Shown here one piece after another: positions 1 to 4,332 of a DNA stretch of 6,310 bases. Position 1 is the stretch's first letter. Each line of letters opens with the position of its first letter. The DNA is taken from the NCBI GenBank assembly GCA_017743275.1, contig JAGHZG010000101.1:1-6310 (forward strand). The letters run 5' to 3'. The notes below the pieces were generated by a model, which was given only the letters and a program-made list of their open reading frames with translations, did not search any database and had not been told where the DNA came from. Both the position numbers and the translations under genes were made by a program. Origin of the DNA: Chloroflexota bacterium. Its GTDB lineage: Bacteria; Chloroflexota; Anaerolineae; B4-G1; DUEL01.

Positions 1-119
1 AGGGGGGGAGGGGTCTTCAGTCACACAAAAGTGTTAACCAATTTTGAACCATCCCTCGTGAAAGGCGCGAAATTCACAATATAAACAAGATTCTTTCCGT
101 GTCCTTCGTGGTTGTTCCT
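1..119. other. Intergenic end of window with no gene
   Basis: This stretch lies downstream of the methyltransferase stop codon on the minus strand. It is more AT-rich than the coding DNA around it and has no open frame with coding character. It opens with a G-rich run (positions 2-14). Near the gene it carries a motif, CGTGTCCTTCGTGGTT at 99-114, whose reverse complement is of the 'ACCACGAAGGACACG' type that I recall recurring between genes in many environmental bacterial genomes. No terminator hairpin with a U-tract is apparent. Confidence 0.5.
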
Positions 120-950
120 CTATGCCTTTGGGGTGAAGTCCGGCGCCGGGGATGCCACGGCGAACACCTCCCGCTCAAAGAACCAGCGGAAGGGCGGCCA
201 GCGGAAGAGGACGTGACGGGCCAAGCGGAACAGGACGTTCTCCTGGCGGTGCTGGGGTGGGGTGTCCAGCCAGACGCGGGCGCGGAATCCGTGGCGGCGC
301 AATACCCGCCACAGGCTGAGCGGGCTCTGTTCGTTGACGTGGACCTCCACGTTGGCAGGAATCATCGCCCGGGGGTCCCGGGGGTAGGCCGCGCCCTGCC
401 CCATCAGAATCCGCACCAGGCGGACCAGCGGGTAGGCATAGCGGTCGTACCAGGCGTTGGGCGCGGTGTGGATGATCAGCCGCCCGTCGGGCTTGAGGAC
501 CCGGCGGACTTCCCGGAGCGCCTGGTCCAGTTCCCACGGGTAGAGGTGCTCCACGATGTCAAACAGGAGCACCCGGTCAAAGGTCGCGTCGGCGAAGGGC
601 AGGCGCCGGGCATCGGCCTGGTAGACGCCCGCCGCTTCGCCGTCCGCCACGGCCTGCCGGGAGAGGGCGACGGCCGCGGGCGCGTAGTCAATCCCATGCG
701 CCTCCGCTCCGGTCCGGGTGCAATGGCGCAGAATCTCCCCCCGTCCGCATCCCACGTCCAAGACCCGCATCCCCGGGCCGATGCCCGCCACGGCGAAGGC
801 GGCCCGCAGCCGGCGGGAGAGTTCCCGTCCCTCCGTGGCGACAAATTCCTGATACCCCTCGCAGACGGAGAGGAAGTAGTTGTGGTCGTACCGATCCGGC
901 GGCACCGATGGGGCCGCCTCGGATGACATCGTATGCCTGACTTTCTTCAC
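120..950 (-). CDS. Class I SAM-dependent methyltransferase
   Basis: Cytoplasmic methyltransferase of 276 residues with a Rossmann fold (UbiE/Methyltransf_11 type). It transfers a methyl group from S-adenosylmethionine to an acceptor that the sequence does not identify. Motif I is VLDVGCGRGE at residues 63-72. The acidic end of beta 2 is GIDYA at 86-90. DARRLPFADATFD at 113-125 and DIVEHL at 131-136 are the next motifs, and VLKPDGRLIIHTAPN at 151-165 closes the core. Residues about 166-276 form a C-terminal extension rich in Arg, Trp and Phe that may recognise the acceptor. The GTG start at 950 is chosen because GGGAG lies 6 nt upstream; the ATG at 929 has no such site. It follows murJ by 33 bp on the same strand, so it is probably co-transcribed and may act on a cell-surface or polyprenyl-linked substrate (inference). 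The family is certain; the substrate is unknown. Confidence 0.9.
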   Translation of the reverse strand: MKKVRHTMSSEAAPSVPPDRYDHNYFLSVCEGYQEFVATEGRELSRRLRAAFAVAGIGPGMRVLDVGCGRGEILRHCTRTGAEAHGIDYAPAAVALSRQAVADGEAAGVYQADARRLPFADATFDRVLLFDIVEHLYPWELDQALREVRRVLKPDGRLIIHTAPNAWYDRYAYPLVRLVRILMGQGAAYPRDPRAMIPANVEVHVNEQSPLSLWRVLRRHGFRARVWLDTPPQHRQENVLFRLARHVLFRWPPFRWFFEREVFAVASPAPDFTPKA

Positions 951-956
951 GGATAA

Positions 957-961
957 CTCCC
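957..961 (-). promoter_or_regulatory. Shine-Dalgarno GGGAG deciding the GTG start of the methyltransferase
   Basis: On the minus strand GGGAG is followed by six bases (TTATCC) and then GTG at 950. This favours the GTG start over the in-frame ATG at 929. Confidence 0.6.
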
Positions 962-976
962 ACCTTCCAGAAAAGG

Positions 977-1005
977 CTAACCCCTAACGACTGACCCCTA
1001 ACCCC
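977..1005 (-). repeat. Telomere-like GGGGTTAG repeats across the murJ stop codon
   Basis: On the minus strand three 8-base units of GGGGTTAG or GGGGTCAG (998-1005, 991-998 and 977-984) span the last codons of murJ and the start of the 33-bp gap to the methyltransferase gene. They encode the last residues, GLGVSR, and the TAG stop lies inside the array. The runs of four G could form part of a G-quadruplex. The fourth nearby G-run is the methyltransferase Shine-Dalgarno at 957-961. Confidence 0.55.
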
Positions 1006-2486
1006 TTCTTTCGCAGGGCGTCGGTCAGCGCGGCCCGCAGCAGGTGGATTTCTTCCACCTGCATGGCCCGGCTCAGAAGGACGTACACGGCCGCCAGCGC
1101 CAGAGATGCGACCGTCACCCGAATCAGCAACCCCCACACCCCGGAGGCGCCCAGTCCCCCCAGACGGCGCCGGGTGAGGTAGAGCATGGTCAGCGCGTGG
1201 GCCGTCCATTTGCCGGAATTGACCAGGACCAGCAGGGGGAGCGTCAGGACTCCGGCCGTGGCCAGCGCGATGGCCGTCAGGGCATACAGGACGGTGGTCC
1301 CCACGCCCACCAGCGCCGGAGTCAGGGTATCTTTACGGGCGTAGAAGGCGAAGATGAGCACCTGGTCCACCGCCGCGAAGAGCAGTCCTGGCAGGTGGCA
1401 GCGCAGAGCCTCCGCCACCGCCAGCGTGTCGGAGCGGGTGAACCCGCCGTGTTCAAAGATGAGCGCCACCACGGGGACCGAGAGGGCCAGCAGGCCCGCC
1501 GTCGCTGGGACGATGAGGAACAGGACCAGGCGGAGTCCCTGGGAGAGGGTGGCGCGGAAAGGGGAGGGATCCGGGTCGGCGGCCTCGCGGGACAGGGTGG
1601 GCAGAATCGCCAGGGAGACCGCCACGACGACCATTCCCAGCGGGAACTGGATGATCTGCGCCGCGTACTCCATCCAGGCGATGGCGGAGCCGCCGATGCG
1701 GGACGCCAGGTGGTAACTGAGCACCACTGAGAGCAGGTTGTCCACGATCAGGCCCGCCAGGACGGGCAGGTAGAGTTGCCCGATGCGCCGCAGCGCCGGG
1801 TGGCGCAGGTCCAGGGTGAGGCGGAAACGGGCGTCCCGCAGGCCGGGCAGTTGCAGCGCCACCTGGAGGGCCGACCCCACCACCAGCCCCAGGGCCATGC
1901 TCCGGACTCCCCACCACCGTCCCAGCAGAAGGGCCATCACCACCAGCGACGCATTGAAAACCGCGGCGGTGAAGGCAGGGAAGGTGAAGCGCTGGAGCGC
2001 GTAGAGGGCAGCGGAAAGGATACCCGCCAGGTTGAGGAAGAGGAGGGCCGGGAGGACCATCCGCAGGAGTTCTGTCGCCAGCCGCTGGTCGGCGGGGGCC
2101 AGCCCACCGGCCATCAGCCAGACCAGTTGGGGGGCAAAGATTTCTCCCAGGAGCAAGAAGACGCCCACGATGAGGGTGACCGCGCCGGTCAGCAGGCCCA
2201 GTAGTCGCCACAACTCGGCCCGGCGCTCAGGAGGAGCATAGTCGGAAAAGACGGGAACCAGCGCCGAACTGATCATCCCGCCCACCAGCAGGTCGTACAT
2301 CGTGGTGGGGACGCGGACGGCGGCGTTGAGGGCACTCACAGCGGGACCGGCCCCGAACAGGCCCGATTTGACCATCTCCCGGACCAGGCCCAGCACCCGG
2401 CTGGCGATGTTGCCCAGGGAAATGAGGCCGGCGGCCTGGGTCATCTCCACATGTTCACCAATGGCAGAACTTTCCGGCGGCGTCAT
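984..2486 (-). CDS. murJ: Lipid II flippase MurJ (MviN family)
   Basis: Integral inner-membrane protein of 500 residues from the MOP/MATE exporter superfamily. It moves lipid II, the undecaprenyl-linked peptidoglycan precursor, from the inner to the outer face of the membrane. The family N-terminus is clear: a helix with LGNIASRVLGLVRE (residues 24-37), then SALNAAVRVPTTMYDLLVGG (51-70) and MISSALVPVFSDY (71-83). The rest is a run of hydrophobic helices consistent with about 14 transmembrane segments, and the length is normal for MurJ. The ATG at 2486 has a weak purine-rich site (AGGGAAG) just upstream. The second Met, at residue 15, has GTGGAG too close to it to serve. The last residues come from a telomere-like repeat. 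The gene lies downstream of tRNA-Val on the same strand but is separated from it by a terminator, so it needs its own promoter, which I could not identify. A close relative exporting another polyprenyl-linked glycan cannot be excluded. Confidence 0.93.
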   Translation of the reverse strand: MTPPESSAIGEHVEMTQAAGLISLGNIASRVLGLVREMVKSGLFGAGPAVSALNAAVRVPTTMYDLLVGGMISSALVPVFSDYAPPERRAELWRLLGLLTGAVTLIVGVFLLLGEIFAPQLVWLMAGGLAPADQRLATELLRMVLPALLFLNLAGILSAALYALQRFTFPAFTAAVFNASLVVMALLLGRWWGVRSMALGLVVGSALQVALQLPGLRDARFRLTLDLRHPALRRIGQLYLPVLAGLIVDNLLSVVLSYHLASRIGGSAIAWMEYAAQIIQFPLGMVVVAVSLAILPTLSREAADPDPSPFRATLSQGLRLVLFLIVPATAGLLALSVPVVALIFEHGGFTRSDTLAVAEALRCHLPGLLFAAVDQVLIFAFYARKDTLTPALVGVGTTVLYALTAIALATAGVLTLPLLVLVNSGKWTAHALTMLYLTRRRLGGLGASGVWGLLIRVTVASLALAAVYVLLSRAMQVEEIHLLRAALTDALRKKGLGVSR

Positions 2487-2503
2487 CCGCTTCCCTGTTG
2501 CTG

Positions 2504-2523
2504 CATTCAGACAAGCCTGAATG
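2504..2523. repeat. Small inverted repeat CATTCAG/CTGAATG upstream of murJ
   Basis: A 7-bp stem (CATTCAG at 2504-2510 and CTGAATG at 2517-2523) with a 6-base loop lies 18 bp upstream of the murJ start, directly against the dispersed repeat. It could be an operator or part of the murJ 5' leader. Nothing in the sequence decides which. Confidence 0.35.
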
Positions 2524-2602
2524 TGTCAGGCACTTTTGGAAGTGCCTGGCACGTTCTACCCGCTGGTGGAAAAACGGTTGCCAAGGAGGTTCTCCAGAGA
2601 AC
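2518..2602 (+). repeat. Dispersed hairpin repeat, copy A
   Basis: This 85-bp element between murJ and tRNA-Val matches the reverse complement of 3658-3743 at about 61 of 80 aligned positions (counted by eye). It starts with a 13-bp hairpin, GTGTCAGGCACTT (2523-2535) with AAGTGCCTGGCAC (2540-2552) and loop TTGG; one pair is a G-T wobble. A conserved tail follows, including GGCACGTTCT (2549-2558, identical in both copies) and CGGTTGCCA (2575-2583). There is no coding capacity. It resembles a REP/MITE-like noncoding repeat. Confidence 0.75.
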
Positions 2603-2634
2603 AACAAACCGGCTGGAAGGCCCAGCCGGTTTGT
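2594..2634 (-). terminator. Intrinsic terminator of tRNA-Val
   Basis: On the minus strand a perfect 13-bp stem (ACAAACCGGCTGG at 2634-2622 and CCAGCCGGTTTGT at 2616-2604, loop of 5) starts at the tRNA discriminator base. It is followed by a U-rich tail (TTGTTCTCTG as DNA). No T-tract follows it on the plus strand, so it serves the tRNA-Val transcript and insulates murJ. Confidence 0.8.
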
Positions 2635-2707
2635 GGGCGGTACAGGACTTGAACCTGTGACCTCCACGATGTCAACGTGGCGCTCTGGCCATCTGAGCTA
2701 ACCGCCC
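2634..2707 (-). tRNA. tRNA-Val (anticodon GAC)
   Basis: A 74-nt class I cloverleaf. The acceptor pairs GGGCGGT with ACCGCCC, the D-arm is GCTC/GAGC, and the anticodon stem CCACG/CGTGG encloses the loop TTGACAT, giving anticodon GAC. The T-arm is ACAGG-TTCAAGT-CCTGT and the discriminator is A. The next bases on the minus strand are CAA, so CCA is not encoded and must be added after transcription. It decodes GUC and GUU valine codons. Confidence 0.96.
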
Positions 2708-2719
2708 ATTGCAAAGTAA

Positions 2720-2748
2720 ATTATACCACTGTTGGCGAAAATTGGCAA
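2720..2748 (-). promoter_or_regulatory. Sigma70-type promoter for tRNA-Val
   Basis: On the minus strand TTGCCA (2748-2743) is followed by exactly 17 bp and a perfect TATAAT (2725-2720). The -10 box ends 12 bp before the tRNA 5' end, so transcription would start only a few bases upstream of the mature tRNA. It sits back to back with the rightward promoter at 2756-2784. Confidence 0.85.
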
Positions 2749-2755
2749 ATCTATG

Positions 2756-2784
2756 TTGACAGGAAGAGGAGGGTGTGGTACAAT
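2756..2784 (+). promoter_or_regulatory. Strong sigma70-type promoter for the tRNA-Ser/Ser/Arg/tmRNA cluster
   Basis: A perfect -35 TTGACA (2756-2761), a 17-bp spacer and a -10 TACAAT (2779-2784, five of six consensus) predict a start near 2791, about 30 bp before tRNA-Ser(UGA). The three tRNAs and the tmRNA downstream have short spacers and no other obvious promoter, so this one probably drives all four. The two -35 boxes of the divergent pair are only 7 bp apart. Confidence 0.88.
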
Positions 2785-2790
2785 AAAACT

Positions 2791-2826
2791 GCGGTAGGGA
2801 GGATTCCCTCCGCGCGGACGGAGGGA
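2791..2826 (+). promoter_or_regulatory. tRNA-Ser leader with two mutually exclusive hairpins
   Basis: The leader contains TCCCTCCG (2805-2812), identical to the 3' acceptor strand plus discriminator of the tRNA (2899-2906). It can pair perfectly over 8 bp with CGGAGGGA (2819-2826), the 5' acceptor strand, across a 6-base loop. Alternatively it folds back on the upstream leader: GCGG (2791-2794) with CCGC (2810-2813) and AGGGA (2796-2800) with TCCCT (2805-2809), leaving a one-base bulge and a 4-base loop. The pairings are visible in the sequence; any role in tRNA folding or processing is inference. Confidence 0.45.
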
Positions 2827-2906
2827 TGGCCGAGTGGACGATGGCGGCGGTCTTGAAAACCGCTGTGGCCGTAAGGTCACCGGGGGTTCAAATCCCTCTC
2901 CCTCCG
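2820..2906 (+). tRNA. tRNA-Ser (anticodon UGA)
   Basis: An 87-nt class II tRNA. The acceptor pairs GGAGGGA with TCCCTCC. The anticodon stem GCGGT/ACCGC encloses the loop CTTGAAA, giving TGA. It has a long variable arm (TGTGGCCGTAAGGTCACC region) and a T-arm GGGGG-TTCAAAT-CCCTC with one G-T pair. The discriminator is G, typical of serine. The following bases are CTG, so CCA is not encoded. It is the first gene of the stable-RNA cluster. Confidence 0.95.
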
Positions 2907-2927
2907 CTGAACGGACAGAGCGAAGAA

Positions 2928-2967
2928 TTTATCCTGCATTGGACAGGATAAATCCTGTACTACAGGA
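2928..2967 (+). repeat. Two adjacent hairpins between the serine tRNAs
   Basis: TTTATCCTG (2928-2936) pairs with CAGGATAAA (2944-2952) around a 7-base loop. The next bases form TCCTGTACTACAGGA (2953-2967), a 15-base palindrome. The two share the sequence ATCCTGNA, so either arm could swap partners. No U-tract follows, so these look like processing or spacer hairpins in the polycistronic tRNA transcript and not a terminator. Confidence 0.5.
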
Positions 2968-2977
2968 ATGAACGCGC

Positions 2978-3066
2978 GGGGAGGTGCCGGAGTGGTCGAT
3001 CGGGGCCGCCTGCTAAGCGGTTGTGGGGGTAAAACTCCACCCAGGGTTCGAATCCCTGCCTCCCCG
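2978..3066 (+). tRNA. tRNA-Ser (anticodon GCU)
   Basis: An 89-nt class II tRNA. The acceptor pairs GGGGAGG with CCTCCCC. The anticodon stem GCCGC/GCGGT encloses the loop CTGCTAA, giving GCT. It has a long variable arm (GTGGGGGTAAAACTCCAC) and the T-arm CAGGG-TTCGAAT-CCCTG at 3042-3058. The discriminator is G, and CCA is not encoded. It decodes AGC and AGU serine codons and lies 71 bp after tRNA-Ser(UGA). Confidence 0.95.
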
Positions 3067-3071
3067 CCTGG

Positions 3072-3145
3072 GCCCCCGTAGCTCAAATGGACAGAGCATT
3101 TGGTTGCGGACCAAAAGGTTGCAGGTTCAAGTCCTGCCGGGGGTA
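3072..3145 (+). tRNA. tRNA-Arg (anticodon GCG)
   Basis: A 74-nt class I cloverleaf. The acceptor pairs GCCCCCG with CGGGGGT, the D-arm is GCTC/GAGC, and the T-arm is GCAGG-TTCAAGT-CCTGC. The anticodon stem TTTGG/CCAAA encloses the 7-base loop TTGCGGA, so the anticodon is GCG. The discriminator is A, and CCA is not encoded. Most bacteria read CGU, CGC and CGA with tRNA-Arg(ACG), whose A34 is deaminated to inosine by TadA. A G34 isoacceptor is therefore unusual. It lies 5 bp after tRNA-Ser(GCU). Confidence 0.93.
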
Positions 3146-3147
3146 CT

Positions 3148-3162
3148 GGGGCCTTGGGCCCC
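3148..3162 (+). repeat. Processing-type hairpin between tRNA-Arg and tmRNA
   Basis: GGGGCC (3148-3153) pairs with GGCCCC (3157-3162) around TTG. It lies in the 26-bp spacer before the tmRNA and has no U-tract after it. It probably shapes the precursor between the RNase P sites of the two RNAs (inference). Confidence 0.4.
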
Positions 3163-3171
3163 TGCCGTCAC

Positions 3172-3551
3172 GGGGATGAACGGTTTCGACGGGGAAGGCC
3201 GGTCACGGACGGCGAGCCGGGGCGCTCTGACCCCGTGAACAACGGAGCAACCCAAGAATGCCAACACTTGGGCTGCCATTCCCGTCGCCGCGTAAGCGGT
3301 AGGGAAAACCGGGCCGCCACAGCGCGCGGCCCCGTCCGCCTCACCCCCTCACCGGCGGGTTGAGGACCGGGCGTGACAAAGTCGGTGGGCGGCGGCCCGA
3401 CGCCGATACGGTCGCCTAAGCATCATCGGCTGGGTCCGGCACCGCGCGGTCGGCCGCGACGGACCGGACGAGAATCCAAGCGCCGACTACGCTCGTAGAT
3501 GTCCCTGACCCAGTTCTCCGGACGCGGGTTCAAATCCCGCCATCTCCACCA
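3172..3551 (+). ncRNA. ssrA: Transfer-messenger RNA (tmRNA, SsrA)
   Basis: A 380-nt one-piece tmRNA that rescues stalled ribosomes with SmpB and tags the nascent chain for proteolysis. The 5' end GGGGATG (3172-3178) pairs with CATCTCC (3541-3547) to form the tRNA-like acceptor. The hallmark GGTTTCGACGGGG follows at 3181-3193. The T-arm is GCGGG-TTCAAAT-CCCGC, and CCA is encoded at 3549-3551. The tag frame starts at the resume codon GCC (3260) and reads ANTWAAIPVAA, ending in TAA at 3293-3295. The tag ends in the usual small hydrophobic VAA degron but contains unusual Trp, Ile and Pro residues. It is the last gene of the tRNA cluster and the only RNA there with an encoded CCA. Confidence 0.96.
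3260..3295 (+). other. tmRNA tag-peptide reading frame (ANTWAAIPVAA)
   Basis: Resume codon GCC at 3260-3262, then AAC ACT TGG GCT GCC ATT CCC GTC GCC GCG and the stop TAA. A GCN-AAC start after an A-rich stretch (AAGAAT) fits the resume-site pattern of one-piece tmRNAs. The other frames across this stretch do not give a short tag ending in Ala-Ala. Confidence 0.88.
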
Positions 3552-3553
3552 GA

Positions 3554-3597
3554 AAACGAAGTGCCAGGCGCCGGGGGTGCCTGGCACTTCGTTTATT
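3554..3597 (+). terminator. tmRNA terminator, hairpin of the repeat family
   Basis: A perfect 16-bp stem (AAACGAAGTGCCAGGC at 3554-3569 and GCCTGGCACTTCGTTT at 3579-3594, loop of 9) begins 3 bp after the tmRNA CCA and ends in TTTATT. The other strand also ends in TTTTCT, so it could act both ways. Its core GTGCCAGGC/GCCTGGCAC is the same as in the dispersed repeats at 2518-2602 and 3658-3743. Confidence 0.85.
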
Positions 3598-3657
3598 CCC
3601 CGGTAGTGAATGATTCCAGGGAGCGCGCTCATTTTCAGGACTTACGCAGGCGAGAAG

Positions 3658-3743
3658 GTTACTCTGGGAAGCCTGCCTGGCAACCGCTCCTCCTCCAACG
3701 GGGAGAACGTGCCAGGCATTTCTGGAAGGGCCTGGCACGTTCG
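3658..3743 (-). repeat. Dispersed hairpin repeat, copy B (inverted)
   Basis: Read on the minus strand, this element aligns along its whole length with copy A at 2518-2602. It includes an identical GGCACGTTCT block and a conserved CGGTTGCCA. The hairpin is GAACGTGCCAGGC (3705-3717) with GCCTGGCACGTTC (3730-3742). The stem shows matched changes relative to copy A, keeping the pairing while the loop changes length. It ends 31 bp before the probable NTPase start codon, so upstream extensions of that reading frame are spurious. Confidence 0.75.
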
Positions 3744-3774
3744 GAAGCGGCATCATTGCGGAACCTCTGTCATT

Positions 3775-4284
3775 TTGCTGATCACCGGCCCCGGGGGGGT
3801 GGGGAAGACCACTCTCTGCCTCCGGACCGTCGCACTGGCGAAGGAGGCCCGTTACTCCTGCGCCGGCCTGCTGACGCTGCGGGAGGATGACGACCGCCGG
3901 GTTGTGGTGGATGTTCGGACCGGCGACCGTCGGGCGCTGACCGCCGTCGGCCCTGGCGGTGTGCCCGTGGGCCGGTACCTCTTTGACCCTCATACGCTGG
4001 CATGGGGGGCAGAAATCCTCGCCCACAGCACCCCGTGTGACCTGCTGGTGGTGGACGAACTGGGACCTCTGGAAATGGAGGGAGGCGGATGGGCCGTGGG
4101 GATAGATGTCCTGCGGACAGGCCGCTTCTGCCTGAGCCTGGTCGTGGTCCGCCCCGAACTGGTCACCCGCGTCCTGGAGCAATTCCCCGACGCCTGGGCG
4201 CTGGAGGTCACCCCGGAGAACCGGGATGGTCTTCCGGTCTGGCTGGCCGGCCTTCTGCCTCCTCGCCGCTGCTCCGCTCTGTGA
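3775..4284 (+). CDS. THEP1-like P-loop nucleoside-triphosphatase
   Basis: Small soluble NTPase of 169 residues if started at TTG 3775; THEP1 proteins are usually about 170-190. The family (described from Aquifex) hydrolyses NTPs with broad specificity, and its cellular role is unsettled. Walker A is GPGGVGKTT at residues 5-13. Walker B plus the family signature is LLVVDELGPLE (90-100). The C-terminal half has VVVRPELVTRVLEQFPDAWALEV (123-145) and a final strand/helix. The start is uncertain. The frame stays open back to ATG 3610, but 3658-3743 is a noncoding repeat, and family members begin a few residues before Walker A. No clear Shine-Dalgarno precedes 3775. GTG 3709 has GGGGAG three bases away but lies inside the repeat. 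The gene stands alone between the tmRNA terminator and a convergent hairpin. Confidence 0.85.
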   Translation: MLITGPGGVGKTTLCLRTVALAKEARYSCAGLLTLREDDDRRVVVDVRTGDRRALTAVGPGGVPVGRYLFDPHTLAWGAEILAHSTPCDLLVVDELGPLEMEGGGWAVGIDVLRTGRFCLSLVVVRPELVTRVLEQFPDAWALEVTPENRDGLPVWLAGLLPPRRCSAL

Positions 4285-4290
4285 TTCTGG

Positions 4291-4326
4291 GGGGCGCTGG
4301 GCGGCGAAGCCGCCGCCCAGCGCCCC
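4291..4326. terminator. GC-rich hairpin between convergent genes
   Basis: GGGGCGCTGGGCGGC (4291-4305) pairs perfectly over 15 bp with GCCGCCCAGCGCCCC (4312-4326) around a 6-base loop. It lies 6 bp after the NTPase stop and 6 bp from the stop of the convergent gene. There is no T-tract on either side, so it would be a non-canonical bidirectional terminator or mRNA 3'-end barrier. Confidence 0.6.
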
Positions 4327-4332
4327 GCTACT

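Noticed and set aside
99..926. 275-codon plus-strand open frame opposite the methyltransferase
   Set aside because: It is antisense to a gene with clear methyltransferase motifs. The translation is Gly/Arg/Pro-rich with no recognisable domain, and it arises from high GC3 on the other strand.
1044..2211. Several open frames on both strands overlapping murJ (for example 1044-1730 plus, 1453-2211 minus, 1776-2204 plus)
   Set aside because: They are low-complexity Gln/Arg/Gly or Pro/Arg/Gly shadows of the MurJ coding sequence with no ribosome-binding sites or domains.
2504..2967. Short palindromes read as a CRISPR-like array
   Set aside because: There are no regularly spaced identical repeats with unique spacers. 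The hairpins differ in sequence and spacing.
3610..3774. N-terminal extension of the NTPase to ATG 3610
   Set aside because: Most of it is translated from repeat copy B, which is also present elsewhere as noncoding DNA, and THEP1 proteins start just before Walker A.
3487..4182. 231-codon minus-strand frame across the tmRNA end and the NTPase gene
   Set aside because: It crosses a tmRNA, its terminator and a dispersed repeat, and is antisense to a P-loop gene. The translation has no domain.
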